From Bacteroidia bacterium (lineage in GTDB: Bacteria > Bacteroidota > Bacteroidia > JABEUT01): a stretch of 14,602 nt of DNA. The stretch's first letter is position 1. Each line of letters starts with the position of its first letter. The notes under the pieces are model-generated. The model made no database searches. It was not told the DNA's origin and was given only the letters and a program-made list of their open reading frames with translations. Positions 1 through 6,106 of the stretch are shown here, piece after piece. The stretch is taken from positions 1 through 14,602 of the forward strand of contig JABEUT010000219.1 in the NCBI GenBank assembly GCA_013044305.1, written 5' to 3'. Position numbers and translations under genes: made by a program.

Positions 1-129
1 GAGAAGCTATCAGCTATCAGCCATCGGCCATTGGCTGAACAAAAAGCGGAGCTGGAAATAGAATTTGAAAACTGGAAAGGCGCTTTAGAACAAACCGACG
101 ATGTTTGTGTGATTGGAATAAGGATATAG
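1..129 (+). CDS. C-terminal end of a probable SpoIIE/PP2C-like serine phosphatase (partial)
   Basis: An open frame enters from the left edge in frame 1 and ends at TAG 127-129, giving 42 residues. The last part reads FENWKGALEQTDDVCVIGIRI in two pieces (FENWKG, then LEQTDDVCVIGIRI), which I recognise as the usual ending of Bacteroidota SpoIIE-family phosphatases, where the paired Asp residues (DD) near the C-terminus help bind metal. Such proteins usually carry sensor or TPR domains upstream and dephosphorylate serine on partner proteins; that part lies outside the window. Codons 2-12 are made from a heptanucleotide tandem repeat (see findings) that falls in a normally variable loop and does not break the frame. 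The family call rests on a short segment, so it is probable rather than certain. Confidence 0.6.
   Translation, partial: EKLSAISHRPLAEQKAELEIEFENWKGALEQTDDVCVIGIRI
5..36. repeat. degenerate heptanucleotide tandem repeat inside a coding region
   Basis: AGCTATC occurs at 5-11 and again at 12-18, followed by AGCCATC at 19-25, GGCCATT at 26-32 and a partial GGCT at 33-36. The last part also forms an inverted repeat, AGCCA (19-23) against TGGCT (32-36). The array lies within the partial phosphatase reading frame. Confidence 0.7.
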
Positions 130-142
130 CTTCGAAATTAAT

Positions 143-163
143 CCCCCCTTTGGGGGTGGGGGG
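143..163. repeat. C/G-tract hairpin element between genes
   Basis: Six C (143-148), TTT, five G (152-156), T and six G (158-163) follow the phosphatase stop codon by 13 bases. The C-tract can pair with either G-tract, so two alternative hairpins are possible. No T-run follows, so it is not a classical terminator, but its position after a stop codon fits a role in 3' end formation or mRNA protection. A dispersed repeat is the other option. Confidence 0.5.
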
Positions 164-247
164 CTGTTATGGAGCCTTATTTGCACTGACTTTCTCGGAC
201 TTAAATGATTTATTGATTCTTAATTCTCATTCTTAATGGTTAATTGT

Positions 248-261
248 TAAATTTGCGAGCC
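248..261 (+). promoter_or_regulatory. secDF promoter, -7 box TAAATTTG
   Basis: TAAATTTG at 248-255 matches the Bacteroidota TAnnTTTG -7 element and sits 19 bases before the secDF ATG, so transcription would start near 260 with a leader of about 15 bases. No good -33 TTG is found at the usual 17-23 base spacing. The stretch just before the ATG is A-rich (eight A in a row) with no Shine-Dalgarno site, as is common in this phylum. Confidence 0.55.
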
Positions 262-274
262 AAAATCAAAAAAA

Positions 275-3200
275 ATGCAAAACAAAGGGATTATACGGTT
301 ATTTGCTATTCTGTTAGCCTTAGCGTGTATTTATTATTTCTCATTCACATATTTTTCGGTAAAAACAGAGAATGATGCCAAAGAATACGCCAAAGAATAT
401 GCCGGAAGAAATTCAATACTGGATTCGGCTAAAAAGTTTGCCCACGGCGATACGGTAAAACAAAGATTCTTCCTGGACTCAATTCAGTTGAGGGAAAACG
501 ATACGTATATGGATTCCATAAAAGGGAAGCCTGTTTACCCAGTTTTTGATTTTACTTATGAAGACTGCAAAGAAAGAAGCATCAATCTTGGATTAGATCT
601 TCGTGGCGGGATGAACGTAACCCTCGAGATATCGGAAGCGGACATTATCAGGAAACTTAGCAACAATAATAACGACCCAATTTTTAACAAAGCCCTGAAT
701 GTTGCGCAGCAGCGGCACATGGTTTCAACCAGGGATTTTGTCGACCTGTTCGGCGAAGCATTCCAGCAACTGAACCCTGACGGCAAGCTTGCCTCTTACT
801 TCCAAACGATAGAACTGCGCGATTATATTAAATACACAGCCACCAATCAGGAAGTTATCGACTTTATTAAAGGACGCGTACAGGACGCCATCGCCACGGC
901 CGAAAAAACATTGCGCGTACGTATCGACAAATTTGGCGTTACACAACCCAATATTCAAATGCTGCCCGGTTCAGGACGAATTCTTGTTGAACTGCCGGGC
1001 GTAAGCGACAAAGAAAGGGTGCGTAAACTCCTTCAGGGAACCGCCGACCTCGAATTCTGGTGCACCTACGACAACCTTGACGTATGGAGAGACCTTGAAG
1101 AAGCCGACAAAAGGCTTTCCGCCAAATTATTTTTTACAGCCGATACAGCAAAAAAATCCGACTCACTTGCCGGTAAAATTGATTCAACCGGTAAACATGA
1201 TACCCTGACCCATTCGGCCAAAAATGACACAGGAAAGCAAAATACTCTTTCCGCATTGCAAAAACTGCGTTTGTCATCTAAAGACTCCGGTTCACTGAAC
1301 GGTAAACTGGCAGGCAAACTGAATGCAAAGGATACAGGCATGGAAGCCCGCAAGAGGCAACACCCCTTGCTTTCAATATTCCAGGAGGCATCGGAACCCG
1401 ACGGTAAAGGCAACCAAGTTCATGCCAAGGGACCGGTGGTGGGTTTTTGCCTTATCTCCGATACCGAAAAAGTGAATGAGTACCTGCGCATGCCGGGCAT
1501 AGCTGAACTGTTCCCGTCCAACCTCCGGTTTTTGTGGACGGTGAAGCCATTTAACAAGGAAGGAACCCTGCTCCAGCTGGTGGCCATTAAGGTTACCACC
1601 CGCGACGGCAAAGCCCCTCTATCGGGCGATATAATTACCGATGCACGTAAGGAATTTGAACAGCAGGGCAGCGGTCATCCCAGCATCTCCATGACCATGA
1701 CCCCGCAGGCGGCGCAGGTATGGAAACGCCTTACCGCAGACAACATCGGAAAGAGTATCGCCATTGTTCTGGATAACAGCGTTTATTCATTCCCCGTGGT
1801 TCAGAATGAAATTTCCGGAGGAAGATCATCCATTACAGGCAACTTCACCGTACGCGAAGCCGATGACCTTGTGAATATCCTGAAAGCAGGGCGGCTGCCC
1901 GCTCCCGCACATATTGTGCAGGAAAGCATAGTCGGTCCAACCCTGGGTAAAGAATCGATTATTTCCGGGCTCGTGTCATTTGTTGCTGCGCTCATTCTCG
2001 TTCTGGTGTTCATGGCAGTTTACTATAACATGGCCGGTGTTATAGCCGATATTGCCATGTTGGTGAACGTCTTCTTTGTATTGGGTATTCTTGCTTCGCT
2101 GGGCGCTGTGCTTACACTTCCGGGAATTGCGGGCATAGTGCTTACCATTGCCATGAGCGTGGATGCCAACATTCTGATATTCGAGCGTATCCGTGAAGAA
2201 CTTGCAGCAGGTAATTCCCTGGGAAACGCCATAAAGAACGGTTTCCGCAAAGCGATGAGTTCGGTGCTCGATGCTAACATTACAACATTCTTGCTCGGTA
2301 TCATTTTGTTCATTTACGGCACCGGACCCATCCAGGGTTTTGCCACCACGCTCATCATCGGTATCCCTGCCTCGCTATTTACCGCAATTTTCATTACACG
2401 GCTCATGTTCGAGTCTATGCTGACGAGAAACAAGAACATTTCCTTCGACAGGTCTTTTACACGTAATGCCTTCAAGAAAATTAATATCAACTTCGTTAAG
2501 AGGAGGCATGTTTATTACTTCATCTCCGGCAGCGTATTGCTGGCAGGGGCAATATCATACTTCATGCATGGTTTTGAAATGGGCGTTGACTTCAAGGGAG
2601 GACGTACTTATGTGGTAAGGTTCGATAAGGTGCCTTCTGTTGACAAGGTGCGCTTTGCCCTTACCAGGAGTTTCGGAAGTATTGCGCCCGAAGTGCAGAC
2701 CTACGGCGAACCTACCCAATTGAAGATAACCACTGTATATAAAATTGATGACCCCTCGAAGAACGCCGAAAGCGACGTAGAAGCCGCCCTGAAAGCAGGA
2801 CTCGATCCGCTGAACAACCACTATCAGGTGATGAGTTCGGAACTTGTGGGCGAATCGGTTTCGCAGGACATTAAATCGAAAGCCATATGGAGTGTACTCT
2901 TCGCCTGCCTGCTTATGTTCATATACATATTCATCAGGTTCCGCGGCTGGCAATATGGCCTGGGCGCCGTGGTGGCCCTCTTCCACGATGCCTTTATGAT
3001 TATGGCTGCATTTACGCTGTTCAAAGGCATACTGCCATTCTCTCTGGAAGTGAATCAGGATTTTATTGCCGCCATACTAACTGTGATGAGTTACTCCATG
3101 AACGACACCATAGTTGTTTTCGACAGAATCCGCGAATACCTTACAGACAGGCACAGGCGCGAACTGGACAAAGGTTCCGAAGACAAGAAAAAAGTAATAA

Positions 3201-3427
3201 ACTATGCTCTGAACGCTACCTTGAGCCGTACCATAAACACCTCTTTGAGTATATTCTTCGTGTTGCTCGCCATCTTCATCTTTGGCGGAACAACTATAAA
3301 GGGATTCGCCTTTGCTTTGCTTATCGGTATTGTTGTGGGAACCTATTCATCCATCTGTATTGCAACTCCTATAGTTATCGACTTCGACAGGAAAAAGAAA
3401 ACGGAGCCGGCGAAGGTTATTGCCTGA
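275..3427 (+). CDS. secDF: fused protein-export membrane protein SecD/SecF
   Basis: This 1050-residue protein joins SecD and SecF, the proton-driven accessory subunits of the SecYEG translocon that pull proteins out on the periplasmic side. An N-terminal membrane anchor (about residues 7-30) precedes the SecD signature GLDLRGG near 106-112. The SecD membrane block carries SVDANILIFERIREE with Asp630, the conserved proton-relay Asp. The SecF half starts near 745, with GVDFKGG around 771 and MNDTIVVFDRIREYL with Asp944. Fusion is standard in Bacteroidota. Residues about 289-361 are a low-complexity stretch rich in Lys, Ser, Asp and Gly in the periplasmic domain of SecD, not seen in E. coli SecD. 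The ATG at 275 fits the promoter box just upstream. It is followed by a TatA gene and tmRNA in the same orientation, so export functions cluster here. Confidence 0.97.
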   Translation: MQNKGIIRLFAILLALACIYYFSFTYFSVKTENDAKEYAKEYAGRNSILDSAKKFAHGDTVKQRFFLDSIQLRENDTYMDSIKGKPVYPVFDFTYEDCKERSINLGLDLRGGMNVTLEISEADIIRKLSNNNNDPIFNKALNVAQQRHMVSTRDFVDLFGEAFQQLNPDGKLASYFQTIELRDYIKYTATNQEVIDFIKGRVQDAIATAEKTLRVRIDKFGVTQPNIQMLPGSGRILVELPGVSDKERVRKLLQGTADLEFWCTYDNLDVWRDLEEADKRLSAKLFFTADTAKKSDSLAGKIDSTGKHDTLTHSAKNDTGKQNTLSALQKLRLSSKDSGSLNGKLAGKLNAKDTGMEARKRQHPLLSIFQEASEPDGKGNQVHAKGPVVGFCLISDTEKVNEYLRMPGIAELFPSNLRFLWTVKPFNKEGTLLQLVAIKVTTRDGKAPLSGDIITDARKEFEQQGSGHPSISMTMTPQAAQVWKRLTADNIGKSIAIVLDNSVYSFPVVQNEISGGRSSITGNFTVREADDLVNILKAGRLPAPAHIVQESIVGPTLGKESIISGLVSFVAALILVLVFMAVYYNMAGVIADIAMLVNVFFVLGILASLGAVLTLPGIAGIVLTIAMSVDANILIFERIREELAAGNSLGNAIKNGFRKAMSSVLDANITTFLLGIILFIYGTGPIQGFATTLIIGIPASLFTAIFITRLMFESMLTRNKNISFDRSFTRNAFKKININFVKRRHVYYFISGSVLLAGAISYFMHGFEMGVDFKGGRTYVVRFDKVPSVDKVRFALTRSFGSIAPEVQTYGEPTQLKITTVYKIDDPSKNAESDVEAALKAGLDPLNNHYQVMSSELVGESVSQDIKSKAIWSVLFACLLMFIYIFIRFRGWQYGLGAVVALFHDAFMIMAAFTLFKGILPFSLEVNQDFIAAILTVMSYSMNDTIVVFDRIREYLTDRHRRELDKGSEDKKKVINYALNATLSRTINTSLSIFFVLLAIFIFGGTTIKGFAFALLIGIVVGTYSSICIATPIVIDFDRKKKTEPAKVIA

Positions 3428-3431
3428 TCTG

Positions 3432-3476
3432 GAATAATACCCTTCACAGACTGTTCTTCTTACCTGGCTATTATTC
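3432..3476 (+). terminator. possible 3' hairpin after secDF
   Basis: GAATAATACCC (3432-3442) pairs with GGCTATTATTC (3466-3476) at 10 of 11 positions around a loop of 23 bases, starting five bases after the secDF stop. There is no T-run, so this is only a possible transcript end or mRNA-stabilising structure. The rest of the gap to about 3690 shows no gene that I can support. Confidence 0.35.
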
Positions 3477-3693
3477 AAGAAATATCTGCATAAGGGCTTA
3501 TTGAATATAGCGGGGTTAAATGGCAGGTAATTAATAACTTTTGCAGGCATGACTCAACCGTTGCAACAATAAGGTAATTCCGGCGGCCAATCGTATTCAT
3601 AAATACGGGTTGTATAGCAGTATATCATATCACTGCGCTTGCATAGCCGAGAATAATAAACATTAATCAGTTCTTTATATTGGATAATCCTCG

Positions 3694-3707
3694 TAAATTT
3701 GCCTCCG
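3694..3707 (+). promoter_or_regulatory. tatA promoter, -7 box TAAATTTG
   Basis: TAAATTTG at 3694-3701 matches TAnnTTTG exactly. Transcription would start near 3706-3708, only a few bases before ATG 3710. This argues against the in-frame TTG at 3680 as start. The nearest TTG (3680-3682) is too close (11 bases) to be a normal -33 element, so the promoter is incomplete. Confidence 0.45.
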
Positions 3708-3709
3708 GT

Positions 3710-4081
3710 ATGGAAATGATAAGCTTTATACCTCTCTTTCTTGATTTCAGCGGCGGCGAATTTTTTCTTATTGCAGTCGTATTCCTTATGTTTTTCGGCT
3801 CAAAAAGCATACCCGGCATTGCGCGTACCCTGGGCAAAGTAATGCGGGAGTTCAGAGATGCAGCAGGAAGCGTACAGCGTGAGATACAAGAGAGCGCCAA
3901 CCTAAACCTGAAAGATTTTGACCTGAATGAACAGCCCAGGTCATTTAACAGCACTAGTTCTGCCACGCCCCAAGGCAGCCGCCCCATGCCGGAGCAGCCA
4001 AAAGCAGAATTGCCCGAAACGGTTAAAAATGCAGGAGTGGAAACGCAAGGCGGCACTGGTAATAACAGCAACAACGCCTGA
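3710..4081 (+). CDS. tatA: twin-arginine translocase subunit, TatA/E/B family
   Basis: The protein has 123 residues from ATG 3710 (or 121 from ATG 3716). It has the TatA plan: a short N-terminal segment, one hydrophobic helix (about residues 14-30), the hinge FFGSKSIPGIARTLGKVM corresponding to the family's FGPKKLPELAR, and an amphipathic helix ending near REIQES. An acidic, polar, probably disordered tail rich in Pro, Gln and Asn follows. TatA oligomers form the pore through which TatC-bound folded proteins cross the inner membrane. An in-frame TTG at 3680 would add ten residues (MDNPRKFASG), but the promoter box TAAATTTG lies inside that extension, so I chose ATG. No tatC is present in the window. 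TatB cannot be excluded, but Bacteroidota generally use TatA plus TatC only. Confidence 0.88.
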   Translation: MEMISFIPLFLDFSGGEFFLIAVVFLMFFGSKSIPGIARTLGKVMREFRDAAGSVQREIQESANLNLKDFDLNEQPRSFNSTSSATPQGSRPMPEQPKAELPETVKNAGVETQGGTGNNSNNA

Positions 4082-4121
4082 AATCATTGGCCTTCCTCCC
4101 CATTCAACATTATTTCGTAAA

Positions 4122-4160
4122 TTTGCAGCGTATAATAGTTACTTGTACGTTTGAATTATA
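4122..4160 (+). promoter_or_regulatory. ssrA promoter, TTTG-N20-TACGTTTG
   Basis: A -33 TTTG (4122-4125) and a -7 TACGTTTG (4146-4153) are separated by 20 bases, a canonical Bacteroidota arrangement. The start would fall near 4159-4161, about 9 bases before the mature tmRNA 5' end. The -33 TTTG is itself the end of another perfect -7 box, TAAATTTG (4118-4125), so two overlapping promoters are possible. Confidence 0.65.
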
Positions 4161-4168
4161 AACTCTTT

Positions 4169-4532
4169 GGGGCCGACAGGTTTTGACAGCAGGCAGAAAG
4201 AGCGAGTAAGCATGCCGAGCGTCGTGAATGTGGCTCGTTAATACCAGTTCTCAACATCTAAAAGGCGAATCTAATTACGCTTTGGCTGCTTAATCCTTAA
4301 GGATTAACCGGCCATGTTTCCCGGGAAGCCACTCCTGCCGGCGTCCCGACCGAAGCATCGAAAATGGCGGGATAGCTCCGGATACGTTCCGGATACGGGG
4401 CAAAACTAAAGGAACTAAGTTGGCAATAGCCCTGTCTTATGGCAGTTGCCTCCCTACAACCAAATAAGACTAAGCACGTAGAAAGCCCGTTGTTTCCTTG
4501 TTTGGACGAGGGTTCGAATCCCTCCGGCTCCA
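4169..4532 (+). ncRNA. ssrA: transfer-messenger RNA (tmRNA)
   Basis: tmRNA rescues stalled ribosomes: it acts first as alanyl-tRNA, then as a short mRNA that adds a degradation tag. The 5' end GGGGCCG (4169-4175) pairs with CGGCTCC (4525-4531) as the acceptor stem with one G-U pair; A4532 is the discriminator. The T-arm is GAGGG (4508-4512), loop TTCGAAT, CCCTC (4520-4524). The tag frame starts at GGC 4264 and reads GESNYALAA, ending at TAA 4291-4293; the LAA ending is the classical ClpXP-type signal and a Gly first residue is usual in Bacteroidota. The 3' CCA is not encoded (CTG follows A4532), so it must be added by nucleotidyltransferase. A 7-base-pair hairpin immediately follows the tag and includes its stop codon. 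The gene is a single-piece tmRNA of 364 bases, not a permuted one. Confidence 0.97.
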
Positions 4533-4568
4533 CTGATAAAAACGTAATGCAAAGATTTACGAAAAGAA

Positions 4569-4598
4569 AATTCCCTTAGCTTGCTTGGGGATTTTTTT
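4569..4598 (+). terminator. rho-independent terminator of ssrA
   Basis: AATTCCC (4569-4575) pairs with GGGGATT (4587-4593), seven pairs with one G-U, around an 11-base loop. A run of seven T (4592-4598) follows. It lies 36 bases after the tmRNA 3' end and is the clearest intrinsic terminator in the window. Confidence 0.8.
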
Positions 4599-4760
4599 AT
4601 TGCGCAAACAAAAAAGCATAAGCTCTTATGGCGCTCTTGCAATACCGGTAAGTTGGGAACACGGCACGTAATCCCTTCTCTCCCCTGCTAAAAGCGGTGC
4701 AGGAGAATTGCCGAAAGCCGTGGCAATGCCCCTTGCTAACAGCAACCCTGAATATTCTGC
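4599..4760. other. intergenic region with two small hairpins
   Basis: Between the ssrA terminator and the M16 promoter there is no credible gene. Two adjacent inverted repeats are seen: CCTGC (4685-4689) with GCAGG (4699-4703), and TTGCC (4708-4712) with GGCAA (4722-4726). I cannot assign them a role. They resemble neither a tRNA nor a known riboswitch. Confidence 0.4.
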
Positions 4761-4775
4761 TAACTTTGCACAAAC
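4761..4775 (+). promoter_or_regulatory. promoter of the M16 gene, -7 box TAACTTTG
   Basis: TAACTTTG at 4761-4768 matches TAnnTTTG, with a start expected near 4774 and a leader of about 14 bases before ATG 4788. The closest upstream TTG (4733-4735) is 25 bases away, slightly longer than the usual spacing. Confidence 0.55.
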
Positions 4776-4787
4776 ATTACCAGAACC

Positions 4788-6080
4788 ATGCTCGACCGCA
4801 AAACCATGCCTGCGCTTGCCAAACCAGGCAAAGTGGAGATAATACAGGCGCAGAAACTTACATTTACAAACGGCATACCGGTATATTATGTTAATGCCGG
4901 CACCCAGGATGTACTCAAAATTGAACTGCTGTTCCGGGCCGGCACAAGGGAATCGGGGCAGCCTGCCGTAGCCGATTTTACAAATTCAATGCTGGAGGAG
5001 GGTACCAAAAGACACAGCGCCGAAGAAATAGCTTCCCAACTCGACTATTACGGCTCGTTCCTCGAAACGGCTGTATATCACGATTACGCTGCGGTAACCC
5101 TTTATACGCTCGGCAAACACGCCGGAAGGGTATTGCCCATGCTGGAGGAACTGATAAAAGAGCCCTCGTTTCCGGAGCAGGAGTTTGAAGTGAACCGCAC
5201 CAATAAAAAGCAAAGGTTTTTGGTAGACGATCAAAAGGTGCGTGTAGTAGCGGCGCGCAATTTTCCCGCTCTCCTATTCGGCGAAAAGCATCCCTACGGG
5301 CATATCCCTAAAATAGAAGAATTCGACACCATGAAGAGGGAAAACCTGCCTATATTTCACAGCAGGCATTACCATTCGGGAAGCTGTACAATGATCATTT
5401 CGGGTCGGGTTAGCGACGATTTTTTAAAACTGACAGGAGAATTCTTCGGAAAAGACAACTGGGCTGGCACCACAGCGAGCAAACCGGCCGGAAAAGCCCA
5501 AATGCCTGAAATAAAGCCATCCGCCGAGAAAAAAAATATTATACAGAGAAAAGGCGTTGTGCAATCTGCCATAAAGGTTGGCATGCCGCTTTTCCTTAAA
5601 AACCACCCCGATGCCATTCCGTTCCAAATACTGAATACTGTGCTCGGAGGCTATTTCGGCTCGCGGCTGATGAGCAACATAAGGGAAGACAAAGGATACA
5701 CCTATGGCATTTCGTCGGGCGTTATATTCCTGGAAAATGCAGGCTTTTTCCAAATATCGAGCGAAGTAGGCAGCGATGTATGTTCCAAAGCCCTTACCGA
5801 AGTATATAAGGAAATAGCCAGGCTACGCACGGAACCGGTCGCTTCATCCGAGCTTCAGCTGGTAAAAAATTACTTGTCGGGCAACTTTATGCGAAGCATG
5901 GATGGGCCTTTTGCCCTGGCCGAGCGGTTCAAACAACTTTGGCTGTGCAACCTCGACTACTCTTATTACGAGAAGTACATGCAGGCCCTGTCGGGCATTA
6001 CGGCCGATGAATTGCTCCGTATTGCAGGCAAATATTTAAACGAAGGCAGCCTGTATGAGCTTGTTGTAGGGGTGAAATAA
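4788..6080 (+). CDS. M16B family peptidase-like protein, zinc site lost (non-catalytic subunit type)
   Basis: This 430-residue protein has the M16B length and fold signatures, but the zinc motif HxxEH is replaced: at the aligned position it reads VADFTNSMLEEGT, with Asp63, Asn66 and Ser67 in place of His, Glu and His. The downstream Glu ligand also appears absent (NRTNKKQ around 137). The C-terminal half keeps GGYFGSRLMSNIRED then GYTYG, with Arg299 and Tyr306, the R/Y pair that non-zinc subunits supply to bind substrate in heterodimeric M16B enzymes. It is therefore probably the partner of an active M16 subunit encoded elsewhere, since neither neighbour is one: ssrA lies upstream and an S10 peptidase downstream. 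No signal peptide is evident at the chosen start (ATG 4788; ATG 4806 is an alternative), so a cytoplasmic place is suggested, though many relatives are periplasmic. Confidence 0.88.
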   Translation: MLDRKTMPALAKPGKVEIIQAQKLTFTNGIPVYYVNAGTQDVLKIELLFRAGTRESGQPAVADFTNSMLEEGTKRHSAEEIASQLDYYGSFLETAVYHDYAAVTLYTLGKHAGRVLPMLEELIKEPSFPEQEFEVNRTNKKQRFLVDDQKVRVVAARNFPALLFGEKHPYGHIPKIEEFDTMKRENLPIFHSRHYHSGSCTMIISGRVSDDFLKLTGEFFGKDNWAGTTASKPAGKAQMPEIKPSAEKKNIIQRKGVVQSAIKVGMPLFLKNHPDAIPFQILNTVLGGYFGSRLMSNIREDKGYTYGISSGVIFLENAGFFQISSEVGSDVCSKALTEVYKEIARLRTEPVASSELQLVKNYLSGNFMRSMDGPFALAERFKQLWLCNLDYSYYEKYMQALSGITADELLRIAGKYLNEGSLYELVVGVK

Positions 6081-6106
6081 AAAACACTGCGGGGCAGCCG
6101 CTCCAA

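Noticed and set aside
2887..3504. A 205-codon forward frame overlapping the end of secDF
   Set aside because: It is a +1 shadow of the SecF coding region. The secDF frame has clear SecF motifs to its end and the shadow peptide has no recognisable pattern.
3428..3690. Possible small RNA or tRNA in the secDF-tatA gap
   Set aside because: I find no cloverleaf, T-arm motif or convincing promoter; only the hairpin just after secDF is supported.
4130..4137. TATAAT, an E. coli-type -10 box, upstream of ssrA
   Set aside because: The other promoters here follow TAnnTTTG, and a properly spaced TTTG/TACGTTTG pair already explains ssrA transcription.
4297..4642. Reverse-strand open frames starting MEPEGFEPSS and containing GAGGIRTLV
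   Set aside because: They are antisense to the tmRNA and its acceptor/T-arm end. These peptide motifs are a well-known false annotation produced by tRNA and tmRNA 3' ends.
4697..4894. Forward frame of 65 codons overlapping the start of the M16 gene
   Set aside because: It lies in another frame, crosses the M16 promoter and start, and has no recognisable features.
6085..6105. Short GC-rich inverted repeat between the converging M16 and S10 genes as a two-way terminator
   Set aside because: The stem is only four base pairs (CTGC/GCAG or GCGG/CCGC), with no clean T-run on either strand, too weak to list as a feature.
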